DNA of 53,236 nucleotides, from NCBI GenBank assembly GCA_944386675.1, contig CALXBY010000009.1:1-53236 (forward strand), read 5' to 3'. Position 1 is the stretch's first letter. The number at the start of each line of letters is the position of its first letter. The stretch is from an uncultured Clostridia bacterium. GTDB taxonomy: Bacteria > Bacillota > Clostridia > TANB77 > CAG-508. Of this stretch, positions 25,832 through 35,959 are shown one piece after another. Position numbers and translations under genes: made by a program. Under the pieces are notes generated by a model. The model did not search any database, had not been told where the DNA came from, and saw nothing but the letters and a program-made list of their open reading frames with translations.

Positions 25832-27160
25832 TTATATATCTTTTTCATTTTTTTCTCTTACAATAATTCTAACAGGTGTCCCCTCTAAACCAAATTCTTT
25901 TCTAATTTGATTAACAAGATACCTTTCATAAGAAAAATGAAATAATTCCTTATCATTTACAAAAATAACAAATGTTGGTGGTTTTGTTGATGCTTGTGTT
26001 CCATAAAATATTTTTAATCGTTTTCCTTTATCTGTTGGTGGTTGTACAATTGCAATTGCTTCATTAATGACTTGGTTTAAAACAGATGTACTAACCCTCA
26101 TACTATTTTGCTCATTTACATGATTTATCATATCAAATAATTTGCTAACTCTTTGTCCTGTTTTGGCAGATATAAATATAATTGGTGCATATGATAAATA
26201 AGATAATCTATTATAAATTTCTTTTTTATATTTTTCTAGAGTTCCTGTTTCTTTTTCATATGCATCCCATTTATTAACAACAATGATAATTCCTTTTCCT
26301 GCTTCATGAGCTTCTCCTGCAATTTTTGCATCTTGGTCTGTAACGCCTTCTGTAGCATCTATCATCATTAAACAAACATCGGCTCTTTCAATAGCAAGCA
26401 AAGTTCTCATGATACTAAATTTTTCTATAGATTCTTTTACTTTACTTTTTCTTCTGATTCCTGCTGTATCAATTAAAATATATTTTCCTTTTTCATTTTC
26501 AAATTCAGAATCAATAGCATCTCTCGTTGTACCTGCTATGTCACTTACGATGGTTCTATTTTCTCCTAATATTTTATTAATTAAAGAAGATTTTCCTACA
26601 TTTGGTTTTCCTATAACTGCAACCTTTATGATGTCTTCCTCATCTTCGTCTTGCGTTTTTTCAGGAAAACTTTCATATATTTTATCTAATACATCTCCTA
26701 TACCTATGGCATTACTTGCAGATATAGGATATGGATCTCCTAATCCTAAGTTATAAAATTCATAAATTTCTTCTCTATCTTTTTCAAAATTATCTGCCTT
26801 ATTACATACTAAAACGATTGGTTTTCCAGATTTTTTTAACATAACCGCAATTTCTTGGTCTGCAGCTGTAATGCCTTGTCTAATATCTGTTAAAAATATA
26901 ATAACATCTGCCATTGAAATTGCTAAATTTGCTTGTTCTCTCATTTGAGATAATATAATATCTTCTGACTCTGGTTCTATTCCGGCAGTATCAATTAATG
27001 TAAAATTCCTTCCTCTCCAATTCGTATCTGCATATATTCTATCTCTTGTTACTCCTGGTGTATCTTGAACAATTGATACCCTACTTCCTACTAAATAATT
27101 AAAGAAAGTTGATTTCCCTACATTTGGCTTTCCTATAATCGCTACAATTGGTTTTGACAT
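25832..27160 (-). CDS. der: Ribosome biogenesis GTPase Der (EngA)
   Basis: Der has tandem GTPase domains and helps 50S assembly. G1 motifs: GKPNVGKSTFFNYLVGS (N-terminal) and GKPNVGKSSLINKILGE (near 183). G3 motifs: DTAGI twice; N-K-x-D: CNKAD and VNKWD. The C-terminal KH-like domain ends GTPVRIIVREKN. 442 residues. The stop lies 17 bases before the plsY ATG. Confidence 0.97.
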   Translation of the reverse strand: MSKPIVAIIGKPNVGKSTFFNYLVGSRVSIVQDTPGVTRDRIYADTNWRGRNFTLIDTAGIEPESEDIILSQMREQANLAISMADVIIFLTDIRQGITAADQEIAVMLKKSGKPIVLVCNKADNFEKDREEIYEFYNLGLGDPYPISASNAIGIGDVLDKIYESFPEKTQDEDEEDIIKVAVIGKPNVGKSSLINKILGENRTIVSDIAGTTRDAIDSEFENEKGKYILIDTAGIRRKSKVKESIEKFSIMRTLLAIERADVCLMMIDATEGVTDQDAKIAGEAHEAGKGIIIVVNKWDAYEKETGTLEKYKKEIYNRLSYLSYAPIIFISAKTGQRVSKLFDMINHVNEQNSMRVSTSVLNQVINEAIAIVQPPTDKGKRLKIFYGTQASTKPPTFVIFVNDKELFHFSYERYLVNQIRKEFGLEGTPVRIIVREKNEKDI

Positions 27161-27278
27161 TTTTTTATCTCCATTTCTAAAATATATGTTAATAGTATAT
27201 CATATTTGTTATAAAAATAACAAGATTTAATTTATTTTTATGTTTTCTATTAAATGACATCTATTCAGTATTACGACC

Positions 27279-28379
27279 CTAATTTTCTGTTAGGACTTTT
27301 TGTCTGATGTCCTCTATCTTTTCATTTATATAATCTACAAATTCATCATCTTTTTCTATATAATTATTATTTAGTCCATATTTTTCTTTAACTTTTAAAA
27401 TTCTTCTTACACTTTTATTGATTCTTTTTTCTTCTATTTTATTTTCTTTTACTAATTTGATAATCTTTTCAATTACACGAATATCATTATCATATTTAAA
27501 TAGGATAATATCATTACATGCTAAAAATGCTTTTTTAATCGCATTATTTTTTCCATAACGTATTCTGACACCTTTCATGCGCATATCATCTGTAATTACT
27601 AGTCCATTATATCTACATTTTTTTCTTATATATTTTGTTATAAATTTCTTAGACATAGATACAGGGATTTTATTCGTAAATTTCGTTATTTTTAAATGCC
27701 CTACTAATACACCATCTATTTTTTCTTTCATCGCTTTCTTAAATGGTTGCATATCCTCTTTTTCTAACTTCTCAATTTCACACTCTATTTTAGGTAATTT
27801 AAAATGAGAATCTTCTTTTGTTACACCATGTCCTGGAAAGTGTTTTGCAATAGCTATAATATTGTTATTTTGCAGTTCTTTCATATATTCTATCCCATAT
27901 TTAGATACTTCCTCTATATTTTCACTATATGCTCTATCACCAATTGCATGGTTGTCCTTAAATCTTTTTATGTCTAAAACAGGTGCAAAATCCATATTGA
28001 TTCCTAACTTATTTAACATTTCACCTGTTATTTCTCCTGATTTTTTCACAAAATCTTCTTCTGTACTTTTTTTCACTAGTTTATTAGCTGCGGGAAGATT
28101 TTTAAATTCTTTTGGCATTCTATTTACTCTTCCACCTTCTTGGTCAATTGATATAAAGATTGGAATTTTATTTTTTTGATTTATCTCTTTTATTTTATTT
28201 ATTAGTTTTACCATGTCTTCATAATCTTTATAGTTTTTCTTGTAAAGTAAAACACCTCCAACTTTATATTTATCTATAATTTCTTCAAGGTGATTTACTG
28301 CCATTTCTGTATTTAATCCTATAATTATCATTTGCCCTATTTTTTCTTCTAAACTTAAATTTTTTACATCATATTCCAT
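27279..28379 (-). CDS. nagZ: Glycoside hydrolase family 3, NagZ-like
   Basis: NagZ releases GlcNAc from peptidoglycan fragments. Substrate motif KHFPGHGVTKEDSH (residues about 175-190) and the catalytic D in LVITDDMRMKGV (near 260) are present, with the GGVLLYKKNYKDYEDMVKLI and SIDQEGGRVNR segments typical of the family. No signal peptide, so cytoplasmic. 366 residues. Of the clustered starts (TTG 28388, ATG 28385, ATG 28379) the last has a proper distance from AAGGGA. Confidence 0.88.
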   Translation of the reverse strand: MEYDVKNLSLEEKIGQMIIIGLNTEMAVNHLEEIIDKYKVGGVLLYKKNYKDYEDMVKLINKIKEINQKNKIPIFISIDQEGGRVNRMPKEFKNLPAANKLVKKSTEEDFVKKSGEITGEMLNKLGINMDFAPVLDIKRFKDNHAIGDRAYSENIEEVSKYGIEYMKELQNNNIIAIAKHFPGHGVTKEDSHFKLPKIECEIEKLEKEDMQPFKKAMKEKIDGVLVGHLKITKFTNKIPVSMSKKFITKYIRKKCRYNGLVITDDMRMKGVRIRYGKNNAIKKAFLACNDIILFKYDNDIRVIEKIIKLVKENKIEEKRINKSVRRILKVKEKYGLNNNYIEKDDEFVDYINEKIEDIRQKVLTEN

Positions 28380-28505
28380 AGACATCAATCCCTTTTTATA
28401 TTTTCTTTATTATATAATTAAAATATCGTTTAGGCAATAGATTTTTTCACGGAAATGTGGTATGATTTTACTTATATGATTTCTTATAAAAAAGGAGTGA
28501 CAAAA

Positions 28506-30272
28506 ATGGCATTTGACGGAATTGTTACCAAGGCAATTGTTCTTGAGTTACAACAATTAATAGGTGGCAGAATTGATAAAATATATGAACCTACTAAAAA
28601 TGATATTCTTTTAGGTTTTTATCTAAATGGTGTTAACTATGCTTTAAATATATGTACAGATGCTCAAAATTACCGATTACATTTAACCACTCATTCTAAA
28701 CCTAATCCTAAATACGCCCCTAATTTTTGCATGCTACTTAGGAAAAATTTAATTGGTTTAAAAATTAAAAATATTATATCTACAGACTTAGAAAGAGTTA
28801 TAACTATTGAATTTGAAGGATTTGATGATGTTGATGATATTATAACCAAAAAATTAATCATAGAATTAATGGGAAGACATTGTAATATTATTTTACTTGA
28901 CGAAAATAATATTATTGTTGATAGTTTAAGACATATCTCTTCTGATAATGAACTAACTAGAGATATTATTCCTCATGTTAAATATCTATATCCTACTACA
29001 AATAAGATAAATTTTTTAGAAGTTATTGATTTTAATGATTTTAAATCAAAATTAAATATAAATTTTAAAGATTATTTAGTAAATAATTTACCAGCATGTA
29101 TTTCTAATACTTTTAATGGAATTAGTAAACGTTTTATAGAACATTGCATTTATATTTTAAATATCGATACCTCTGCAACATTAGATAATACAATTTTGGA
29201 AAAAATTTATAACTACATCTATTCTATTATTCTATCTACTGATAGTCTTAATTTAGGTTTTGATGTTATTAAAGATACTAATGGAAATGTTAAAGATTAT
29301 GTATTAACTAAAAAAGAAGAAAATGCGCCTTTTGCTCTTAATGATTTTATTGATAATTATTATTTTACAAAAGAAACCTCAGAGGAATTTAAATCATACA
29401 GAAATACAATTTCTAAATTAATTTTGGATACTCTTAAAAAATATAATAAAAGGCTTTTACATATCAATGAAAAATTAAAAGAATGTGATGATATGGATAC
29501 CTATAAGTTGTATGGTGAACTAATTACAGCCAATTTATATAGAATTAAAAATGAGAATACAGATAAATTAGAACTAGAAAATTATTATGATAATAATTCT
29601 ACTATTACAATTCCTTTAGATAAAAAATACTCACCTAGTTATAATGCAAAATTGTTTTTTAAGAAGTATAATAAATTAAAAAATGCACTTACAATTGTTA
29701 GTGAGCAAAAAGAAGAAACTATAAAAGATTTAGATTATATAGAAAGTGTTGTTTATGAATTAGAAACTTGTACTTCAATTCAAGATATTACTAATATTTT
29801 TGAAGAAATATCTGAAAGTTCTGTATTTAAAGAAAAAACAGATAAATATAAAGAAAAGAAAAATCCGAAAATAAAAAAATCTAAATTAACCAAAAATAAA
29901 AATGTACATTTTAACCCTATAAAATATACAATTGGAAATTACACCTTTTTAGTTGGAAGAAACAATATAGAAAATGATTATCTTACTTTAAAGTATGCTA
30001 AAAAGACAGACCTATGGTTTCATACAAAAGATATTCATGGTAGTCATTGTATTTTAATATTAAGTAATATTTCTCACACAGATTCTTTCCCTAGTGAAGA
30101 TATTTTACAAAAATGTGCAGAAATTGCAGCTTACCATAGTAAAGCTAGAAATTCTTCTAATGTACCTGTTGATTTTTGTGAAGTAAAATATGTAAAAAAA
30201 CCAAATGGTTCTAAACCTGGATTTGTTATTCACAAAAATAATAGAACACTACATGTAAATCCTAAAATTTAA
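28506..30272 (+). CDS. rqcH: RqcH/NEMF-type ribosome quality control protein
   Basis: RqcH binds stalled 50S-peptidyl-tRNA and adds C-terminal Ala tails. The N-terminal NFACT-N domain opens AFDGIVTKAIVLELQQLIGG; helical coiled-coil arms span about 300-440; the C-terminal NFACT-R domain has LWFHTKDIHGSHCIL and AAYHSKARNSSNVPVDFCEV. The acidic-Arg pair needed for tRNA handling appears as E96-R97 (Asp-Arg in well-studied members). ATG at 28506 follows AAAGGAG; the 17-codon upstream extension is rejected. 588 residues. The stop codon abuts a repeat palindrome. Confidence 0.93.
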   Translation: MAFDGIVTKAIVLELQQLIGGRIDKIYEPTKNDILLGFYLNGVNYALNICTDAQNYRLHLTTHSKPNPKYAPNFCMLLRKNLIGLKIKNIISTDLERVITIEFEGFDDVDDIITKKLIIELMGRHCNIILLDENNIIVDSLRHISSDNELTRDIIPHVKYLYPTTNKINFLEVIDFNDFKSKLNINFKDYLVNNLPACISNTFNGISKRFIEHCIYILNIDTSATLDNTILEKIYNYIYSIILSTDSLNLGFDVIKDTNGNVKDYVLTKKEENAPFALNDFIDNYYFTKETSEEFKSYRNTISKLILDTLKKYNKRLLHINEKLKECDDMDTYKLYGELITANLYRIKNENTDKLELENYYDNNSTITIPLDKKYSPSYNAKLFFKKYNKLKNALTIVSEQKEETIKDLDYIESVVYELETCTSIQDITNIFEEISESSVFKEKTDKYKEKKNPKIKKSKLTKNKNVHFNPIKYTIGNYTFLVGRNNIENDYLTLKYAKKTDLWFHTKDIHGSHCILILSNISHTDSFPSEDILQKCAEIAAYHSKARNSSNVPVDFCEVKYVKKPNGSKPGFVIHKNNRTLHVNPKI

Positions 30273-30319
30273 TGTCGAATTAAGGACGTTTTCTAATAGG
30301 AAACGTCCTTGATTCGACA
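30273..30319. repeat. REP-like 47-bp palindrome abutting the rqcH stop
   Basis: TGTCGAATTAAGGACGTTT pairs with AAACGTCCTTGATTCGACA (one mismatch) around a 9-base loop. The first base follows the rqcH TAA. The start TGTC-N2-ATT-N2-GGACGTTT matches the ends of the 292-bp element at 7648-7939. It may also act as a terminator, though no T run follows. Confidence 0.7.
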
Positions 30320-30357
30320 TTCAGCTTAACTATTCAACTAGAAACACCTCTGGTAAA

Positions 30358-30828
30358 CTACCAGAATATTAGCAGTGTTAGTGCTGTTGCAACTATTATT
30401 TGTGGTGTCGTCCATCCTTCTGGAAGTATTTCTATTTCTTCAACATCTGGCTTTTCATCTACTACACTTACAGTGTAATAATCTACTTCTTTTAATTTGA
30501 ATAATATTTCAAAATTTTGCGTCTCATTTTCTTGTAATTCATTAATGTCTATGAACTTTCTTCCTAGAAATACATCTCTTTCTGAATAGAAATCAAACTC
30601 TAAATATTTTCCACTTAAATTTTCTGGTTCTGAGTTTGTAATCAATCCCCTAATTCTTCCATTTACCATTGTTGCTTCTGCTTGGTAGATATTTACTTGT
30701 GATATATTATCTTTTCTTTCTATTGGTCTGTACATTGAATTAAGTCCTACATTTATCAAAAATTCAGAAAATATGATAAACAATACGACCCATAAAGCAT
30801 ATGTAAATAATGTTTTTACTCTATCCAT
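30358..30828 (-). CDS. Hypothetical protein with two terminal membrane helices
   Basis: The N-terminal helix (about 8-28) is followed by an extracytoplasmic domain (GRIRGLITNSEPENLSGKYL, SERDVFLGRKFIDINELQ) and a C-terminal hydrophobic end (IIVATALTLLIFW). It resembles conserved clostridial proteins of unknown role. Ribosome site AAAGGA. Terminal gene, convergent with rqcH. Confidence 0.6.
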   Translation of the reverse strand: MDRVKTLFTYALWVVLFIIFSEFLINVGLNSMYRPIERKDNISQVNIYQAEATMVNGRIRGLITNSEPENLSGKYLEFDFYSERDVFLGRKFIDINELQENETQNFEILFKLKEVDYYTVSVVDEKPDVEEIEILPEGWTTPQIIVATALTLLIFW

Positions 30829-30906
30829 TTTTAATCCATTCCTTTCACAAGGCTTATTACTATTTTTTACAATCTATACATATTATACCAGAAGTAAACA
30901 TAATTT

Positions 30907-33900
30907 TCAATATATTTCAATTTCTTTTCCTAAATATACAGAATATATATATACTTTATCAACTTTTTTTCTTAAACTTTCTTCTAGTGCTTTTTTATAT
31001 AATTCTAACTGAGAAATATACTTTTCTATTAACTCTTTTTCTTTTCCTTTTTCTACATAATCTGTTTTATAATCTACTAATACAATTTGGTCCTCACTGT
31101 TTATATAGTATAAGTCAATAATTCCCTGCACTAAAATTTCTTCTTCTAGTTCTTCTTCATATATTTCTTTTGCTGGTATATTTATAAAAAATGGTCTTTC
31201 TTTATAAACTTTTTGGGCTGTTTTCATTTCTTTCCAAATATTCGATTTTGTAAATTCTAATATTTTATATGGATTAATATTTTGTGCTTCTAGTTCTGTT
31301 ATAATTTCTCTTTTTACTAAATCCTTTATAAGTTCTTTTATATTTTCTAGATTGTACTCGATTTTTTCATTTAATCTTTGCATACATAAGTGTACTAATG
31401 TTCCTTTTTGTGCACCTGTTAGTGTTTCTGCTTCATCTTTTCTTAAAAATTTCGGCTTATTAAAGGTTATTACTGTTTCTGAATTATTTTCTAAGTTGTT
31501 TTCTGAGTTATTTTGCAATTGTAAATTCGTATCTTTTTGATTTTTTATTTTCTCTTCATTCAAATTTTGACTGATTACATCAGCATTTTTTTCAGCTTTC
31601 ATTTGTTTTATTTTTGTAACTGAAGTCATTGTTGGAATGGTTGTTGCTAATTTATGTGTATATGTATATTCTAAAATCCTATTTAATTTTTTAACCTCTT
31701 CCTTTTGAATCGGAACATCTTCTAACATACTTTTAATATCTACAATTTCTTCTTTTGGCTTTGAAAAAGATTTCATTAGTTCTTGTTTATTAAGTACATT
31801 TAATTTTAATACCTGATTTACATTCTCTTTTTCATATAAATATACTAACAAAATCCAATCCAAATATTTCTTATATTTTTTTACCAAAACATAGTTTATT
31901 TTATCATTTGTTTTATGGTATCGATTTACTTGATTTTGCATTTTTTCTATTTCTTTTTGATAGTCTTTTTTTAATCCTGTTATATATAACTTTTCTTTTG
32001 CTCTTGTTAGTGCTACATATAAAATTCTCATCTCTTCTGATAATGTTTCTGTAAAAATTTTATTTCTAATTGCTTCTTTTGTTAATGTGTCATATTGTAC
32101 TTGTCTTTCATAATCTATATATTTTACACCGATTCCTAGTTCTTGGTGTAGTAATATATTTTGATTTAAATCCATAAGATTAAATTGTTTGCCTGTTGCT
32201 GATAAAAACACAACTGGAAATTCTAATCCTTTACTTTTATGTATACTCATAATTCTAATAACATCATCATTTTCTCCAATTAGTTTTGCAGCCCCTAAGT
32301 CTCCACTTCCTAAATGTAATTTTTCTATAAAGTTTATAAAATTATATAATCCCTTAAAACTAGCTGTTTCATATTGTTTAGCTCTTTCAAACAACATTTT
32401 TAAGTTTGCTTGTCTTATATCTCCATTTGGCATCAATCCTACATAAGTATAATAATGTGTATCTGAATATAATTTCCATATAAATTCATCTAATGCCAAA
32501 TATTCTTTTTCTTTTCTCCAATTTTCTAGATTTTTGAAAAATATATCAATTTTATCTTTTAATGTTTTACTAACATTGATTCTCGCTTTTTGCATTGCTG
32601 TGTAGAAATTATCATATTTATCTGCCAGGCGAATTTCTACCAACTCATCATCTGTAAAGTTACCAATATGTGACCTTAATACAGTAACTAATGGAATATC
32701 TTGAATTGGATTATCAATAATTTTTAATAAGCTCATTACTGTTTGAATCTCTATGGAATCTAGATATTCTTGTGAACTTTCCGAAAATACAGGCATGCCT
32801 AAATTGATAATTTCTTCTTCAAAGATTGGTGCATTTACTTTTGTTGACCTAAGTAATATAACAATATCTTTATATCGAATATCTCTAAATCCATTTATCT
32901 TTTTATCATACACTTGAAAATGGCTTTCGACTAATGCTTTTATTTTATTTGCCACAAATCTTGCTTCAACTTGTATATCTTCTATTCTTTCTTCTTCTAA
33001 ATTTTCTTCATTATCTTGATTTTCCTCTTCTAATTCTTCTTCGAAATTCTCTTTTTCTTTCAAATCAATTACATCAATTTCTGTTTCTAAGTCTTGCGTG
33101 ATTTCTTCATAGCTAGCTCCTAAATTCAAATATTCCTCTTCATTATATTCTATGTCACCCAGAGAATCACTCATAATATCTTGAAAAATTAGATTTGTAA
33201 AATCTAATACATTTTTTCTACTTCTAAAATTTTTAAATAATTGTATCTTTAAATTATCTTTTTCACCTTTTTCATCTTTTGCTTTATAAGCTTTATATTT
33301 TGACAAAAACAATTCTGGCATTGCTTGTCTAAATTTATAAATACTTTGTTTAACATCTCCTACCATAAAAATATTATTATCTTTTGAAATTGCTGTTAAT
33401 ATATATTCTTGTACCATATTACTATCTTGATATTCATCTATAGCAATCTCCATAAATTTCTCTTTATAACTTTTGGCTACCTCTGTTGTTTCTACTTTTC
33501 CATTCTCGTTTTTTAGTAAAATATCTAATGCTAAATGCTCAATATCATTAAAATCTACTATGTTTTTATTTCTTTTTCTTTTTGAAAATTCTTCGCCAAA
33601 TTCTAGTATAAGATTTTTTAATTTTACTAAAATTGGATACATATCTAGTATATCTTGATAAGCTTCTTTTGAATTATAGATAAGTATTTTATTTAGCTTA
33701 TTTGAAAATTTCTTTTTGACATCATCCCTTATTTGTTTTGCTTGGTCTTTTATTTCTGAATCTATTTTTTGTCTTGGCCATGTCGCAAATACAAAATTGG
33801 TATAGATTTCATAAGCCTTATCCCATCCATCTAAATTTGCTTGAAGCATTTCCATTTTATCTATATCATCATAAATGGTTTTTGCATATTTTTCTAATTC

Positions 33901-34629
33901 TGGATTTTTTCTTAAAAAATCTTCTTGTTCTTTTAAAGTATTTATATCATCAATTAATTCTTCTTCTACTTCCTTTAATAATATCTTTCCCCATGGATTT
34001 TGACTAAAATCTTGTTCCAATTCTTGTATATGAAACATTTCTATTTTTTCATTTAGCCAAATCTTTGGAAATGGATTACTTTGAATATATGTATATATTT
34101 TTAAAACTAAGTCTTTTAGAGGTGCGTCATCTCTATAACTTGTATATGTATTAATTAATGTAGCAAAATCCTCTTCTTTGTTTTCATACTTTTGCTCAAA
34201 TATGTCTTCTAATACTTCCTGTTTTAATAATTCTATTTCTGTTGTATCTGCAATTCTAAAATTAGGAGATATATTTTTTAATTCATAAAAATGATTTCTT
34301 ACTACATCTAAACAGAAGGAATCAATTGTACAAATGCTTGCTTTGTTAAGTAATGTAATTTGCCTTTGTAAATTCTCATTTTCTGGATCCTCATCCAATT
34401 TTTTATAAATTGCTTCTAATACTCTTTCTCTCATTTCTGCTGCTGCCGCATTTGTAAAGGTAACTACTAATAATCTATCAATGTCTACTTTTTCGTTGAT
34501 GATTTTGTTTATAATTCTTTCAACTAAAACTGCTGTTTTTCCACTACCTGCTGCTGCTGCAACTAAGATATTTGAGCCATTTTCTTTTATTGCTTGTTGT
34601 TGTTCATTTGTCCATTTAACTTCTGCCAT
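30907..34629 (-). CDS. addA: Helicase-exonuclease AddA
   Basis: AddA is the UvrD-like helicase and nuclease subunit of the AddAB enzyme that processes double-strand breaks. The P-loop is VAAAGSGKTAVLVERII near 24; the motif II region is IAIDEYQDSNMVQEYIL; the later helicase motif HKSKGLEFPVVFLSATG is present. The C-terminal RecB-like nuclease has the conserved GIIDLYYINSEDQIVLVDYK. Around residues 520-545 there is an acidic insertion (EELEEENQDNEENLEEER). 1240 residues, full length. Its usual partner addB is not adjacent: the neighbours are a membrane protein and rdgB. Confidence 0.96.
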   Translation of the reverse strand: MAEVKWTNEQQQAIKENGSNILVAAAAGSGKTAVLVERIINKIINEKVDIDRLLVVTFTNAAAAEMRERVLEAIYKKLDEDPENENLQRQITLLNKASICTIDSFCLDVVRNHFYELKNISPNFRIADTTEIELLKQEVLEDIFEQKYENKEEDFATLINTYTSYRDDAPLKDLVLKIYTYIQSNPFPKIWLNEKIEMFHIQELEQDFSQNPWGKILLKEVEEELIDDINTLKEQEDFLRKNPELEKYAKTIYDDIDKMEMLQANLDGWDKAYEIYTNFVFATWPRQKIDSEIKDQAKQIRDDVKKKFSNKLNKILIYNSKEAYQDILDMYPILVKLKNLILEFGEEFSKRKRNKNIVDFNDIEHLALDILLKNENGKVETTEVAKSYKEKFMEIAIDEYQDSNMVQEYILTAISKDNNIFMVGDVKQSIYKFRQAMPELFLSKYKAYKAKDEKGEKDNLKIQLFKNFRSRKNVLDFTNLIFQDIMSDSLGDIEYNEEEYLNLGASYEEITQDLETEIDVIDLKEKENFEEELEEENQDNEENLEEERIEDIQVEARFVANKIKALVESHFQVYDKKINGFRDIRYKDIVILLRSTKVNAPIFEEEIINLGMPVFSESSQEYLDSIEIQTVMSLLKIIDNPIQDIPLVTVLRSHIGNFTDDELVEIRLADKYDNFYTAMQKARINVSKTLKDKIDIFFKNLENWRKEKEYLALDEFIWKLYSDTHYYTYVGLMPNGDIRQANLKMLFERAKQYETASFKGLYNFINFIEKLHLGSGDLGAAKLIGENDDVIRIMSIHKSKGLEFPVVFLSATGKQFNLMDLNQNILLHQELGIGVKYIDYERQVQYDTLTKEAIRNKIFTETLSEEMRILYVALTRAKEKLYITGLKKDYQKEIEKMQNQVNRYHKTNDKINYVLVKKYKKYLDWILLVYLYEKENVNQVLKLNVLNKQELMKSFSKPKEEIVDIKSMLEDVPIQKEEVKKLNRILEYTYTHKLATTIPTMTSVTKIKQMKAEKNADVISQNLNEEKIKNQKDTNLQLQNNSENNLENNSETVITFNKPKFLRKDEAETLTGAQKGTLVHLCMQRLNEKIEYNLENIKELIKDLVKREIITELEAQNINPYKILEFTKSNIWKEMKTAQKVYKERPFFINIPAKEIYEEELEEEILVQGIIDLYYINSEDQIVLVDYKTDYVEKGKEKELIEKYISQLELYKKALEESLRKKVDKVYIYSVYLGKEIEIY

Positions 34630-34732
34630 ATTATTTCTCCTTGTTTCTCAATTTTTGAAAATTATATCATTAGTTTTGGAGAAATACAAGGAAAAAACAT
34701 ATGCTTCTAATATAAAGATTTATCAATATAAA

Positions 34733-34775
34733 AAATCACATATATAGGCTATTTTTTAACCTTTATATGTGATTT
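34733..34775 (-). terminator. Terminator of rdgB
   Basis: AAATCACATATA and TATATGTGATTT form a 12-bp stem that covers the rdgB stop codon. The minus strand continues with T (GATTTTTTATATTG). Confidence 0.75.
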
Positions 34776-35344
34776 CTCATTTTCTTTAGCAAATCTTGTA
34801 ATGCTAATTTTCTATGACTAATTTTATTCTTTTCTTGTGCAGATAGTTCTGCATATGTTCTTCCATCTTCTAGCTCAAAAATTTCATCAAATCCAAAACC
34901 ATTGTCTCCTCTGGCTTCTTTTGCAATCCATCCTTGTATTTCACCTTTTCCTATAACATAATTTCCATTTTCATAATAGGCAATACAACATTTAACTCTA
35001 GCTTTTCGTTTTTCGCCTTCTAGCTCTTTCATTTTTTCTAAAATATATGTATTTCTTTGTTTAGCTGTTGTATTTTCCCCTAAAAATCTAGCTGTATAAA
35101 CACCTGGCCATCCATCAAATACATCTATACATAATCCACTATCATCAGCTATACAAGGCATGTGTAGCATTTCTGATATTTCCTTTGCTTTTTTTAATGA
35201 ATTTCCTTCAAATGTATCTTGGTCTTCTATTACTTCTACCTGACAATTTACATCTTTTAATGATAATATTTCATATCCTTGCAATATTTCTTTAATTTCT
35301 TTTAATTTTCCTAGATTATTTGTTGCAATTATAATTTTTTTCAT
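34763..35344 (-). CDS. rdgB: XTP/dITP diphosphatase (RdgB/HAM1)
   Basis: RdgB removes non-canonical purine triphosphates from the nucleotide pool. Start KKIIIATNNLGKLKEIKEIL, then ADDSGLCIDVFDGWPGVYTA near 67, and GFGFDEIFE plus SHRKLALQDLLKKM at the end. 193 residues. ATG is two bases after the upstream gene's stop. Confidence 0.95.
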   Translation of the reverse strand: MKKIIIATNNLGKLKEIKEILQGYEILSLKDVNCQVEVIEDQDTFEGNSLKKAKEISEMLHMPCIADDSGLCIDVFDGWPGVYTARFLGENTTAKQRNTYILEKMKELEGEKRKARVKCCIAYYENGNYVIGKGEIQGWIAKEARGDNGFGFDEIFELEDGRTYAELSAQEKNKISHRKLALQDLLKKMRNHI

Positions 35345-35346
35345 TC

Positions 35347-35736
35347 TTATCTTTCCGCTTCTTTCTCCTTTTTTAGCTGTTCTTTTCTATGATACTTTAA
35401 TACTTCTTCAATATCATCTCTTTTATCTAGCACTTTGCAAATTTCTTTTGTACTATTTTCTGACCCGTCATATGTTTCGTCTATATAATTTAGTATTTCT
35501 TTAAATCTCACTCTTTCTATCCTGTCATTTTCTAATGGCATACATAAATGTCTTTGTTTTCTAACTTCATCCAAATAGGTTGCTAGTTTCATCAATCTTT
35601 TGCTGACTTCTTTGCTTTTTTCATTTTGCTCATTAGAGGCTCTATATGATAAAATTCTGATATACGATGTTAATTCTGCATATTTTCTTTCTGGACTTTG
35701 TTCTTCCTGCTTTCTTTCTAGACTTTGTTTTTCCAT
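35347..35736 (-). CDS. Charged hypothetical protein, 129 residues
   Basis: The product is helical and charged, with a tandem N-terminal duplication (QSLERKQEE then QSPERKYAE). A longer helical part follows (RILSYRASNEQNEKSKEVSK, DEVRKQRHLCMPLENDRIER). No family recognised. AAAGGAG precedes ATG, and the stop is two bases from the rdgB start, so the two are translated together. Confidence 0.55.
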   Translation of the reverse strand: MEKQSLERKQEEQSPERKYAELTSYIRILSYRASNEQNEKSKEVSKRLMKLATYLDEVRKQRHLCMPLENDRIERVRFKEILNYIDETYDGSENSTKEICKVLDKRDDIEEVLKYHRKEQLKKEKEAER

Positions 35737-35827
35737 TTTTCTCTTCTCCTTTTATGTTAATAATCATAACAGATTTTGGAGAATATTTCAAGGTTATATT
35801 TGTAAAAGATAAAAAGAGGAGTCTATG

Positions 35828-35892
35828 TGAACTATCCCCCTAAAGTAAACACAAAGTAAAAAAGAGTGTATACTTTAAGGGGGTACAGTTCA
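35828..35892. mobile_element. Relic of IS3-type element ends
   Basis: The left end reads TGAACTATCCCCCTAAAGTA and the right end, on the other strand, TGAACTGTACCCCCTTAAAG. Both continue towards A-C-A-C, so the 65-bp segment is two inverted ends nearly joined. The sequence resembles the terminal repeats of IS3-family (IS150-like) elements as I recall them. It has no room for a transposase, so it is a deletion relic or a MITE. The IS3 link needs a database check. Confidence 0.55.
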
Positions 35893-35959
35893 TTACATAT
35901 CTCTATTTTGTTTTATATTTCTATAAACATTCCATTCTATAAAATCAAAGACTAATTTA

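Noticed and set aside
28455..28505. 17-codon N-terminal extension of rqcH
   Set aside because: A strong ribosome site lies before ATG at 28506 and the family starts at MAFDG.
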